Assembly: GCA_029339505.1 (NCBI GenBank)
Contig: JAQISU010000114.1
Span: 2,820,001 to 2,884,000, forward strand
Direction: 5' to 3'
Source: Unio delphinus
Taxonomy: Eukaryota; Mollusca; Bivalvia; Unionida; Unionidae
Length of the DNA stretch: 64,000 nucleotides
The position numbers and the translations under genes are program-made. The notes below the pieces were generated by a model. That model made no database searches. It saw nothing but the letters and a program-made list of their open reading frames with translations, and was not told the origin of the DNA. Shown here one piece after another: positions 36,245 to 46,100 of the stretch; the first letter of the stretch is position 1, and every line of letters begins with the position of its first letter.

Positions 36245-36676
36245 TTATTGTAAAACTCTTTCTCTCTCTAAAAAGCGATTGCTGGTGTAGTCATTTACGA
36301 CAATATGAGGTGGTTTTCTAGATGCTGAAATAGCGTCAAGGACATTTAATACTTCACTGCCGCATATTGGTGGGTCATTGATTTGTTGTGTTGGTAGCGT
36401 AGAATACCAAGTCTTCATTGGAAATTGTTTTATATAACGCATAAACTCTTTTGGTGGGGCTAATCCATATGAATCAAAATAGACAATCCCACGTGGATCA
36501 ATAGCGTATGCAACCCAGTGAGTTCCAGGTCCGGTGCTGTTATCGAGATTAATAATACCTGTTTCAGTTTTGTTTGGTTGATGTGGTAATTGATCTTTCA
36601 TAAAAACACCTCTGAAATTTTTAATCACTAGTTTTTTAGCCGCATCCATTAAATCAAAATTGGACATGGGAACCAT
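36245..36676 (-). CDS. adenain-like cysteine protease, element I
   Basis: 143 residues from the ATG at 36676 (MVPMSNFDLMDAAKKL), chosen because the same start is conserved in element II; the frame is open upstream to 36811. Catalytic positions fit the adenovirus protease (C5) order: His53 in GTHWVAY, Asp68 in YFDSYG, Gln97/98 in LPTQQ and Cys105 in PPICGSEVL. This protease matures capsid proteins in adenoviruses and Polintons. It lies between the core-like gene, which its frame overlaps, and the fibre gene. The intact motif set supports function. Confidence 0.88.
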   Translation of the reverse strand: MVPMSNFDLMDAAKKLVIKNFRGVFMKDQLPHQPNKTETGIINLDNSTGPGTHWVAYAIDPRGIVYFDSYGLAPPKEFMRYIKQFPMKTWYSTLPTQQINDPPICGSEVLNVLDAISASRKPPHIVVNDYTSNRFLERERVLQ

Positions 36677-36705
36677 CGAAGATTTGGGAACCATAGGTTC
36701 CTCAA

Positions 36706-37245
36706 TTAATAAACCGTTCCTGGTAGTCTCAGGCCTGATCCGTGAACGGATCTCCCGATGTACCATGAATACGGGGTTCCTGGTAGTCTTAGACCTTTTC
36801 CGCTGTACCATGAATACGGGGTTCCTGGTAGTCTTAGACCCAATCCGTGAACGGATCGTCTCTTTTTTTTATATCCTTGTCCAGCTGCCTTTTTCAACGC
36901 CATTCCTGCTGCAGTACCAACGGCTCCTAACGCCGCTGCTTTAGCCACCGCTGGGGCTGCTGCTGCAATCAATGCTGGTATTGCAGCTAACAATGGAAAT
37001 ATACCGCCTGTTTTAATCATATTTTTGATAGCAGCCGCAGAAAGAGTAATCTGAACACCTTTTTTATCCTTGAAAGCATCATTGAAATGTTTCACCTGAC
37101 GAGTTGTCAGCGATAATTTATTTGCACCACCAGTCATTTGATTGGGTTTCAACGTGATTGTGGTTCCACATTTTTTAGCCGATTCTGATTGCAATTTTTT
37201 GATTTGACCAGGAGTTAACGTAACACTAATAACACTATATGACAT
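36706..37245 (-). CDS. hydrophobic core-like virion protein, element I
   Basis: 179 residues. The N-terminal part has SVTLTPGQIKKLQ, then MTGGANKLSLTTRQ and KGVQITLSAAAIKNM. A very hydrophobic Ala-rich helix follows (LLAAIPALIAAAAPAVAKAA), then a basic Gly-rich tail with three repeats of GLRLPGTPYSWY type. Small proteins of this layout are common next to capsid genes in animal Polinton-like elements and recall adenovirus pX/pVI by size and composition. The phrase LPGTPW also occurs in the phospholipase protein. Its 3' end overlaps the open protease frame by about 100 bases in a different frame, in both elements. Confidence 0.6.
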   Translation of the reverse strand: MSYSVISVTLTPGQIKKLQSESAKKCGTTITLKPNQMTGGANKLSLTTRQVKHFNDAFKDKKGVQITLSAAAIKNMIKTGGIFPLLAAIPALIAAAAPAVAKAAALGAVGTAAGMALKKAAGQGYKKKRRSVHGLGLRLPGTPYSWYSGKGLRLPGTPYSWYIGRSVHGSGLRLPGTVY

Positions 37246-37294
37246 TATATATAATTGATTGATTCTAATTCAATGAAAAATCGAGAAAAATCGT

Positions 37295-38713
37295 TCAAAG
37301 ATTTTCTACTGGGGCATCTACCACTCTCATTCTTCCACCAACACCTTCGAGTAGCATTGATTTATCACTGAGAATGACAGCAACCGCTCTATAATCAGCA
37401 ATAACACCACGAGTCACATTAGCTCTAAAGTGTATATCAACAACTGACTGTCTTGTCAAATCGAGATGTTCCAGTGAGAAGTAATAGATCGGATACAAAT
37501 TTTTAAAATCATATTGTGATATTTGCAAACCAGTATCGACATTTTGATCGCGTGCCATAAATGACAACAGACGATGATAAACTCGTGCAATATGATTTTC
37601 TGTGTAATTAAGTTGTATATCCTCGGATGGTTCCTGCTGGCCGTTTATTCTCAGTGAGACGTCTTTCACACCTAATTGATCAAATATCATATGGCTTCGT
37701 TCTTGATTATTAACTCGTGTGGTATCCTGTAACGCAATAAATATATGATGTGGCGCAGAAACGCCTTGATTTGATGCTAGGTTCCAAGTGAATAACCCGT
37801 TGATATTTGATTGCTTCACATCTGTACTCACGGTTAGCCAACTCAACAACGACTTTCCTCCTTGATCCATAAATGATAGTAATCGTCCTTCTGCGGTGAT
37901 TGCTGGAGTCAACACTGGCATCCACAATGATATTTTTGTTAAATCGACTCTACCGGCATCAGCATTGGCGGCTGCAGCATTTGCTGGAATCCTCCAAATT
38001 GCATCATTATCATCACTTTTTCGTACAAGCGATACTGTATGCTTCGCCCCGTAGATAACTTTTCTGACGTTTCTACAGAATCCAAATATGTGATGCAGTG
38101 GAATCGCGCATGAAAATGATTTACGCTCTCCTTGCAACATTGCGTTTCGTGTTGCAGCTCCTAGATTGAAATCAGGATCGTTGTTTATAATCATATTCTC
38201 GATACCAGCAACATTAGCAGGGTTAGCAGCACGATCCCTTGGTTGTCTTATAATAAATTGTTTTCCTCCAGCGGTATTCTTAGCATCTTTTGCAAACATC
38301 ATAGAGGGTCCTGCTGATCTTGTATAATCATCAGAATATCTCGCTAACCCGATTATTGTTGTAGCCACATCAACATCACGATCTATGGACTCAATTTCTT
38401 TTCCATCAATGAGATATCTAGCACTCTCAAATAGCGCCATAATACCATTATTGACAAAACCGACTTGAGTACCAGCTGGATACGGTGCTGGTACAGCAGT
38501 AGTATCAGCAGCTGTTACAATTTCTCCTTCTACTTCAATAAATGCTTCACAGGGTAAAAAGTATTTACTGGTATCATGGACTTGAAGATCAATTCTTGCT
38601 CGACTATTTGAGTCTATGGCATGATAGGCGTAATATTGATAATCGCGTACAGAATCATTCTTGGGGACTGGGGCATCTATATCAAATGCTGGATCAGGTG
38701 ACCTTTTGAACAT
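37295..38713 (-). CDS. major capsid protein, double jelly-roll type, element I
   Basis: 472 residues, ATG at 38713. Family marks are FVNNGIMALFESARYLIDGK with the following EIESIDR, the sequence LHHIFGFCRNVRKVIYGAKH followed by TVSLVRKSDDNDAIWR, and the C-terminal VDIHFRANVT. These match major capsid proteins of animal Polinton-like viruses (double jelly-roll fold, hexon-like trimers). It is the longest structural gene, flanked by the pVI-like and core-like genes. The frame is intact here, while element II has a nonsense codon. Confidence 0.9.
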   Translation of the reverse strand: MFKRSPDPAFDIDAPVPKNDSVRDYQYYAYHAIDSNSRARIDLQVHDTSKYFLPCEAFIEVEGEIVTAADTTAVPAPYPAGTQVGFVNNGIMALFESARYLIDGKEIESIDRDVDVATTIIGLARYSDDYTRSAGPSMMFAKDAKNTAGGKQFIIRQPRDRAANPANVAGIENMIINNDPDFNLGAATRNAMLQGERKSFSCAIPLHHIFGFCRNVRKVIYGAKHTVSLVRKSDDNDAIWRIPANAAAANADAGRVDLTKISLWMPVLTPAITAEGRLLSFMDQGGKSLLSWLTVSTDVKQSNINGLFTWNLASNQGVSAPHHIFIALQDTTRVNNQERSHMIFDQLGVKDVSLRINGQQEPSEDIQLNYTENHIARVYHRLLSFMARDQNVDTGLQISQYDFKNLYPIYYFSLEHLDLTRQSVVDIHFRANVTRGVIADYRAVAVILSDKSMLLEGVGGRMRVVDAPVENL

Positions 38714-38767
38714 TTTATTCTATTTATCAGAGTCTAAATCGTGAAATCGTAAACGATTTTTCCATTT

Positions 38768-39199
38768 TCATCGTCGTAGTTTTTTAAAGCCACTTCCTGC
38801 TATCATGTTTGCAATATTGCTTTGGTCCCCTTGATTTACCATCGACGCTAGTTTTTCATCTACTGCGTTATTTATAATTTTACTAACACTTGCAGGCATT
38901 TCTTCTGTAGACGGTAACGGTTTCTTTTTTCGCCTCACTAATGATGTTATTTTATCCTTCGCAGTTGAAAACGCTTTCCCGGCAAGATCTCCAACAGCAC
39001 CAATACCCTTATCACGAATAACATCAATGGCTTTCATTGATAATTGTTTAGCTAACGGCATCACTTTTGGGGCCATTCTTGAAAAGAATCCTAAAATGGT
39101 ATTGCCGAGGCCATCTCCATAGTATGCTTTATAAACTGGAAACCGTGAATTAACTACATAGACGGGGGTTGGTTTATCATGATTGTAATGGATGATCAT
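38768..39199 (-). CDS. pVI-like minor capsid protein, element I
   Basis: 143 residues. The N-terminus is MIIHYNHDKPTPVYVVNSRF. An amphipathic stretch GDGLGNTILGFFSRMAPKVM follows, then PLAKQLSMKAIDVIRDKGIG, a basic cluster RRKKKPLP and the end AGSGFKKLRR. A Gly-rich amphipathic helix before the capsid gene is typical of the pVI-like cement protein of Polintons and adenoviruses. The assignment is by layout and composition. Confidence 0.6.
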   Translation of the reverse strand: MIIHYNHDKPTPVYVVNSRFPVYKAYYGDGLGNTILGFFSRMAPKVMPLAKQLSMKAIDVIRDKGIGAVGDLAGKAFSTAKDKITSLVRRKKKPLPSTEEMPASVSKIINNAVDEKLASMVNQGDQSNIANMIAGSGFKKLRR

Positions 39200-39232
39200 T
39201 ATTATAAAAACAATAGTGTTTTCAATTGTTAT

Positions 39233-40333
39233 TTAATCACTATGATACCCATTTGCTAACTCGTCAATGAAATCTCGATATGTTTTGATATCCATGATAC
39301 CGCCGGCAAATAACCGTCTACAGATATCAGCTGCTTCATTAATTATTTCTGGAGAGTTATTTCCAGCTCGGAATCCTCCTACAAGAACATCTAATCGTGA
39401 TATATCATTGATAACACTATCAGGACAAGTGTTTCCAATCCTTGGATTTTGCAGTCCACTTCCGCTATAACCAGCTGCTTCATCTAGTTTTTCTAAACCC
39501 GTTTCTTGTAAATAATCATCATTAGGGTCTTCTTGTTTTTTTTGTCTCCGTGTTGGTGTTTGACGTCGTTCTTCTAAATCATCATCATTAGGGTCTTCTT
39601 GTTTTTTTTGTCTCCGTGTTGGTGTTTGACGTCGTTCTTCTAAATCATCATCATCATCAGGTGGTAGTTGTTGTTTTTTTTGTCTTCTTGTTTGTCTACG
39701 TGTTGGTGTTTGACGTTTTAGTTCTTGCCGTTCTTCTATTTCTCGTTGTCGCTCTTCTATTTGTTCTCTTTTATAATTACTAATTCCCTTTTTAAATTCC
39801 TTGTATCCTATCTCATCCTTATTCAAACGACCAATCCCTTTATTTAGTTTATACAAATAATCGAACCAATCATTACTTGATATTCTATCATTTTTATACT
39901 CGTCCTTTAAAAAATCTTTTTTTGAATTATAGCTTTGAGCAGCAAAATTACCAAAGGCTTGATAATCCTTTGATTTCAATAAAATAGGTTTTTTTATTAA
40001 TATTTTAGCATGATCAGTAAATTTATTCAACAGAGAAACAGTCGTTTTTTTCGGATCAGTTTTTTCAGTTTGTTCAGTTTTCGCTGCTAGTTTTTCAAGT
40101 TCACCAATAACAGATTTTCCCGTCTCGGGACCATCTCCCAGTAAAGCACGCTCTACCCCTTTCGTTGCTGTGGTTACTGGTTTAAACAATTCTTCAGACC
40201 CCAGAGCAAAATCAGTTTGTAAACTCTGTCGTTGTTGCAGTTTATTTCTTACAGAGTCGCGAATTGGTATAAATTTCTTAATTGCATCTAGTCGCTCACG
40301 AGCCAATCGGGTCGTTAATGCTTCATTGACCAT
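39233..40333 (-). CDS. basic repeat-containing protein, structural block, element I
   Basis: 366 residues from the ATG at 40333 (MVNEALTTRLARERLDAIKK). The N-terminal half is helical. The middle is a low-complexity region rich in Gln, Arg, Glu and Asp with three tandem copies of RRQTPTRRQKKQ followed by acidic residues. The C-terminal domain (VLVGGFRAGNNSPEIINEAA, DICRRLF, TYRDFI) is the best conserved part with element II. I do not know its function. The position next to capsid genes and the charged linker suggest a virion or scaffold protein. Confidence 0.6.
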   Translation of the reverse strand: MVNEALTTRLARERLDAIKKFIPIRDSVRNKLQQRQSLQTDFALGSEELFKPVTTATKGVERALLGDGPETGKSVIGELEKLAAKTEQTEKTDPKKTTVSLLNKFTDHAKILIKKPILLKSKDYQAFGNFAAQSYNSKKDFLKDEYKNDRISSNDWFDYLYKLNKGIGRLNKDEIGYKEFKKGISNYKREQIEERQREIEERQELKRQTPTRRQTRRQKKQQLPPDDDDDLEERRQTPTRRQKKQEDPNDDDLEERRQTPTRRQKKQEDPNDDYLQETGLEKLDEAAGYSGSGLQNPRIGNTCPDSVINDISRLDVLVGGFRAGNNSPEIINEAADICRRLFAGGIMDIKTYRDFIDELANGYHSD

Positions 40334-40846
40334 TATTTGAAATCAGAAACCATTTTTCAATTGCAAAACAATTTTCCCCATCGATGATTCCATCCTTAAC
40401 GGTCCAATTTTTTATTGCTGTGAAATATTTTTATTTTTTATTCATTGATTTTGCCTGTTTTTGACAGTTTTGGTGGTTTTCAGTTGAAAATCTCAAAGAG
40501 ATTTTACAGTCAAGTAGTCGATTTTACATGGGATTTTCCATAAGGAAAAGCTGTTAAAACTCATTTTTGATGATTTTTAGCCATTTTTCATCAATTTTTG
40601 CCTGTTTTCAGTGATGTTTGGTCATTTTTCATCGATTTTCATCAAAAAACCTCGTAGGGTCAAGTAGTCGATTTTGCATTGGATTTTCCATAGAGAAAAG
40701 TTCTTAAAAGAACTTTCAAAGCTGTTAGGATTCTATTTTATTTTCGCAGTGTGAAATATTTTCACTGATTCAATCAAAAAATGACAAAAAAATGAAAATC
40801 TCAAGGAGATTTTACTGTCTGACAAAATCTTTTGAGGGTCGGTCAA
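40334..40846. other. intergenic region with direct repeats, element I
   Basis: Non-coding. Two copies of a 40-bp direct repeat lie at about 40511-40551 and 40662-40702 (tcaagtagtcgatttt, then ggattttccata). Many T-rich words such as catttttcatc are also present. The function could be regulatory. Element II has two hairpins in the corresponding gap instead. Confidence 0.5.
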
Positions 40847-41203
40847 TCAAAATAGTTCATTTTCTTGAATTAACGCTCGTAAGTTTCTAATTTTAGAATT
40901 AACTTCCTTTTTCAATTCATATTCGTTACCCAATTCTTTTCGTATTCCTTCCACGATAGTATATAACGGAACAAACACATCTACTTCACTGGAAAATGCA
41001 AGAGAGTCTCGAATAGAATTTTGAATTTTTTTGATGAGTGCATATTTCTTTGGTAACATATACTTGTTAGTGCTAACTCCGTATTCTATATCCTGAAAAT
41101 CCGACTTGATTTGATCAGTATTTAACCCATCTGACAATTTAATATTCTGATTTTTCAATTTTGCAATTTTAACTATGATGCTATTCATAATTTCAGAATT
41201 CAT
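40847..41203 (-). CDS. small helical protein, unknown, element I
   Basis: 118 residues, ATG at 41203. Predominantly helical by composition, with KLSDGLNTDQIKSDFQDIEY and KYMLPKKYALIKKIQNSIRD. There are no cysteines and no membrane segment. It is strongly conserved in element II (54664-55020), which shows selection. I do not recognise a family. Confidence 0.65.
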   Translation of the reverse strand: MNSEIMNSIIVKIAKLKNQNIKLSDGLNTDQIKSDFQDIEYGVSTNKYMLPKKYALIKKIQNSIRDSLAFSSEVDVFVPLYTIVEGIRKELGNEYELKKEVNSKIRNLRALIQENELF

Positions 41204-41264
41204 ATATGATAATACATATTTCTAATTCATTTTTCAAAAATAAATGAGCCGTTAATATTTTTAA

Positions 41265-41690
41265 AATTCAGTCTGTATATATAAATATCTTTTTTAAAAT
41301 AATTCTGTACATATAACTATATTTTTTAAAATTCAGTCTGTATATATAAATATCTTTTTTAAAAATTCAGTCTGTATATATAAATATCTTTTTTAAAAAT
41401 TCAGTCTGTATATATAAATATCTTTTTAAAAATTAATTCTGTATATATAAATATCTTTTTAAAAATTAATTCTGTATATATAAATATCTTTTTAAAAATT
41501 AATTCTGTATATATAAATATCTTTTTTAAAATTCAGTCTGTATATATAAATATATTTTTTAAAATTAATTCTGTATATATAAATATATTTTTTTAAATTA
41601 ATTCTGTATATATAAATATATTTTTTAAAATTAATTCTGTATATATAAATATATTTTTTAAAATTAATTCTGTATATATAAATATAAATG
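41265..41690. repeat. AT-rich tandem repeat, about 13 units of 33-36 bp
   Basis: The core word is attctgtatatataaatat followed by a T/A run. Two variants alternate (cagtctg and aattctg). Length changes are in the T and A runs. Confidence 0.92.
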
Positions 41691-42387
41691 CAGACAAAAA
41701 TAAATATCAACCATGATGAGCGGTTATCAGTCATTTGACCCCCTTGATATAGGCCGCTGTGGTTCTATTTGCATTCATTGGGTCCCTTATTAGGCCTTTG
41801 TGTCTTTCATAGGGTTCCTTTGTTAGAGCATTTTTCTGTTTCTGTTTTATATCAGAATGTTTTTGCTCTTTGAGATATGACCCTATGACCGTTTCTTTTA
41901 GCCGATAATTCATTCTGGGGTTACCCAATGTGCATCCACGAACCTTTTTTTGGCCGGTAATTCATTTTGAACACCATATGGGGCTACCCAAATGTGATGG
42001 AGAGCTAATTACATCCATGGATGTTATTTATTTTAGGGCATTTATGTGTTTACATTCAACATGCAACCCATGAAATCAAATTCATGGTTGCGTAAGTTGT
42101 CAAAAACTGACAACCCACCGCTACCGTAAATTTGATAGCATGGGTTTGCATGTTATGTGAATGCACACAGAGGGGTTGCCCTCCCCCCCCTCAATTAAAT
42201 AGAAAAAAAAAACATCCACCGTTTCACCATCAGACAATTTGTCTGCTATGGGGCGCGAACATGTGAAGAATAATTGTCTGGGTTTACAAGCCAAACACGA
42301 TACCGTTAGACCACTGTTCACGTCCATAAAGAATAACGTTTTTTAACATATATATGTTGTAAATATTCATATAGTATATAAAGGGAC

Positions 42388-42770
42388 TTAATACAGCAAT
42401 CTGCAAGGTATGCTATTTTATTTTCTTGAATTACTTATTAATGGTGTTTCACGGTATTTAAAGGAGACAGCATATTTGACTTAAACACTAAAACAAAGAA
42501 TATAATTGTTTGAAAACATTTCTTTTCTTACAAAACAATGCCCAGCCGCTGAATCACAATAACCCATAAAACAAGTTAACACAATCTAAGGGAGAAAGTA
42601 TAAAGGTAACTTAATACAGCAATCCACAGGGTGTTATTTTATTTTCTTAAATTACTTATTAATGGTGTTTCACGGTATTTAAATGAGACAGAATATTTGA
42701 CTTAAACACTAAAAAAAAAGAAAATATTTCTTTTCTTATAAAACAATACCCAGCCGCTGAGGGAGATAAC
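42388..42770. repeat. 221-bp direct repeat pair
   Basis: cttaatacagcaatc at 42388 recurs at 42609. The two copies share ttattaatggtgtttcacgg and cccagccgctga and differ by substitutions and small deletions. Confidence 0.85.
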
Positions 42771-42794
42771 TCCCTTGGTTCATTTGCATACTAA

Positions 42795-43163
42795 CTATTG
42801 TTTGTCTAATTCATTAATAACATCACTGGAGAATCTTTCAATGTAGTCTTGAGGGGATTTTATGATTTTGTCGCTGACTTTGTCAGTGTCAGGTTCATAA
42901 TTTCTGATTGATTGTCCATTTTTTATTCGTTTGTCATAATAGCGTTTTAGTTCCCTGTATCGTTTGCCGCCACACCTAAGACATAATTGCGACCTTCCCC
43001 TAACCCCAACCCCACATCGAATACAGGGTAACGGACCAAGGCTTCCACGACGAAAGCTTTGCATATGATACCAACAGAATTCATTTCTGCATGATTTGTT
43101 ACACGGTGTCACTGATCCAATCATAAGCCATTTGCAATGATTCATTATACTTAAATCTTTCAT
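42795..43163 (-). CDS. Cys-rich zinc-binding protein, element I
   Basis: 122 residues, ATG at 43163. Cysteines are arranged as C-HK..., PCNKSC, FCWYH, PCIRCG and LCLRCG, enough for two zinc sites, followed by a basic helix (KRYRELKRYYDKR) and an acidic tail. Similar small Cys/His proteins occur in Polinton-like viruses; the function is not known to me, and nucleic-acid binding is plausible. It is divergent from the polymerase gene, with 24 bp between the ATGs. Confidence 0.7.
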   Translation of the reverse strand: MKDLSIMNHCKWLMIGSVTPCNKSCRNEFCWYHMQSFRRGSLGPLPCIRCGVGVRGRSQLCLRCGGKRYRELKRYYDKRIKNGQSIRNYEPDTDKVSDKIIKSPQDYIERFSSDVINELDKQ

Positions 43164-43187
43164 TTAAATACTTGTTTTAATTATAGT
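43164..43187. promoter_or_regulatory. 24-bp divergent start region, Cys-rich protein / polymerase, element I
   Basis: The AT-rich 24-bp gap is identical at 23 of 24 positions to the one in element II (53701-53724). It must hold or sit between two promoters. Part of the control sequence probably lies inside the coding regions. Confidence 0.5.
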
Positions 43188-46100
43188 ATGGAGGAGTTCG
43201 AGAGATTATCGAAAATTAAGCCCTGGAAAAGTGTTCAATTCAATCTTGATAGAGTTTCTGATACACCAAAGAATAAAATTCTTGATAGAACCTTGATTAG
43301 TAAAATCAGAGACTGTTTTAATGAATTCAAGCGTGATGGGGCAGCTCATTGTTGGTCAACATTTCGAATTGATGGTGTTGTTGACGCTACCATGAATGAT
43401 GAAAAAGCAGCAGTGATAATCTCACGTCTTGGGGAAGAAAGAAATTTTTTTCGAATAAAATTCCTTATCCGTGATAATGGAAAATGGATCATTAGGGACA
43501 AATACGAGCCTATTCTTAAGGACAAAAAAACTGTCACTGTGACTCAGGATTCAAAACCAGGAATTTTGACTGGAATTGACAAACCCTACTACGAAAGATC
43601 TTATCCTGTCACAGCAGTTGTTTACGGGATATATCCGCTCAATGACAAACCTGATATTGCAAAACTAGCACCCATGAAATATTCGACAGGGCTCAATTGT
43701 GTAGCAGCACGAATAATGGAACACTTCACAAATGCGTCCCGGGGAAATAAACTAACTGATCTAAGACGAAAAAAAATAACCGAATGGGAACTGACAGTGA
43801 AACAGCATGGGGCAACAATTCAAGATATAGCCAAATTAGAAACATCATTGAGATTTCCAATATCGGTAAGGACAATCACCGGTGAAGTATTATACGAATC
43901 GAAATATAATAAAAATGGAACCCCAATACAGATTATTGATCATAACGAACACGCGTGGTCATCTGCAGTAACAATATTCCCACGGGATAGAACCGTAAAA
44001 TATCTATCCCAAACTCTGTTTGGAACCGAAGAGTTTTTTTCAGAGCAGAAATTATTTGATGCTATTTACCATTTGAGTAAAAACGATCCCGTGTCAATGT
44101 GGCTATTTCATAGTACTTCAGACGAAGAATGTAGATTTGATCAGTTTGTAAGGCCCAACGGAGAATTGTACCGTACTGAAGAACTGCATAATCAAATGAA
44201 ACAACTAGCTAGTGAGTTTTCTCTGGAGGAAGACAACGATCAATTATTAGCAAACTGTTTTACACTTCCATCAGTTGTAGCACATTTTGCTAGGAAGAAA
44301 AACGCGTGGAAACCAACACGAAGTGAGTTCTTATCAGAGGTCAAATTGTCTTGTCTTGAATACGGTCATGGAGGATTATGGAATACAAAATACACCGCTG
44401 ATACCGTTATTTCAGTTGATATGATTGCGTGTTATCCAGGAAGTTTTCTTGGGTATGGAGAATGCGAGAAATATTTCAAACGATTTGGACACCCTACACA
44501 CGAAATGACCCGTGTTGCTATTAATGGACCACTGCCACATTTCGATTTAACCGGATTCGCTTGTGTAGTATCATTTGAAATGGCTGAAGGACTTCATCCG
44601 TGTAGTTATCTTTGGATTGGTAAACACATGTCTGAAAAACACTGGATGCCAATAGTGTTATTACGGTATATGCTTGATTGTAAGATGTTAAAATCATTAA
44701 TTGTCAGTGAAGCAATTATATCCTATCGAGCACAGAAATCAGTCTGGTTACCACAACCTGATCTAGAAAAAATAATTAGCAAAGAGCGAAAACTGTTTCC
44801 AAATTTCAGTGAACAACAAATCATGGATTGGTCCCAACAGTTATTTGAAATCAGAAACAATGAAGCAAAAGACCTTGGACGAAGAATAATCGGTAAATTT
44901 ACCCAAGGTGGCAAAGATGATAATACGAGATATTCTTCACGATTGATTGTAGACAATGCTGAATACGATTTTGTAATCACGGATTTAACGAATAGGGGCC
45001 TATATGTCAATCGTAAGGACGCATTTATGTCCGATGGAACCAAATTGGGTACAATTGTTACTTACACTGATGGATACAATCCGCAGTACACACATTTGAG
45101 AGCTTCTATGCTTGGTTATGCTTCTATTAATTTATTTTCAATGATCAATAGATTTCCTACCACCGCAGTTAGAGTTGCTACTGACTCATTTTACATAAAT
45201 AGCAAAATGGCTGATTTTAAGGCTACTGGCAACGAGAATTGGGGGTCATGGAGAATTAAGAAGGAAATACTTCATGATTATATTCCATCAGCAGATGTTA
45301 CCATTGAAAATAATTACTTAGAAAGCAATCAGTGTTCAGAATTTTCTAGTGCACCACCGATTTCTGATCCAATCTGTAGATATAAAACAGTTTATTTAAA
45401 CGGCTGTGGTGGGTCAGGAAAAACAACCCGGGCAATTGAGTTATTTCGTGTTTCCAATCCAAACATGATTGTACTAACACCGACTCACAGACTTGCAAGA
45501 GAAATGATACAGAGAGGGGTAAATGCCTGCACTTATCATAGTTTCTTTAGATGGAAGGGAGATAAATGGACTCCTGAGCGCATGGGAGAGAAATTTATTC
45601 CTGAATTCATCATGTGGGATGAAATAGACACAGTGTCCGAAGATGTCTTAAAAATATTTCTTGAGTGGTTGTTATTGAAGAATACAAAAGTCGTCATGTG
45701 CGGTGATCACCGCCAACCACCACCATTTGTCGGTGCTTCCCCCCATGAATGGCTAAAGGGTTTTGTAGACTATTATGAAGAAATTGATACCGATCATAGA
45801 TCACTTGATAATGAATTAAAAGAATTGAAGAAACTAATTAGATTACAACCGGATAAAATCCAGTGTGAAATAGCCCGTGAAATAATTTCGGAAACTCCCA
45901 TGAATGAGTTTTGGGAAGCGTGGAGACCAAATGATTTAATCATTGCAAGTAGAAAAATAGTCAGGGACACACTTCAGATGAAGTTATTTGAATTGCATAA
46001 ACAAAAATTTGCAACACTTCCAGTGCCCCTCTGTTATAGGCCATCGGATACACGAAAACAGAACATCGAAGTTGATATTCCAGGCCTGACAGAGTCAGGG

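Larger units (their letters stand above)
41204..42794. other. 1.6-kb non-coding region of element I
   Basis: Lies between the small helical gene and the Cys-rich gene, where element II has an HNH endonuclease gene. It contains a 13-unit tandem repeat (41265-41690), about 0.6 kb of unassigned sequence and a 221-bp direct repeat pair (42388-42770). I find no convincing gene; the small frames here are repeat artefacts or chance. Confidence 0.6.

Noticed and set aside
41265..41690. CRISPR-like array
   Set aside because: The repeats are contiguous, AT-only variants without unique spacers, in a eukaryotic element.
41492..41734. 80-codon Tyr/Ile-rich frame
   Set aside because: It is the AT-rich tandem repeat read as protein.
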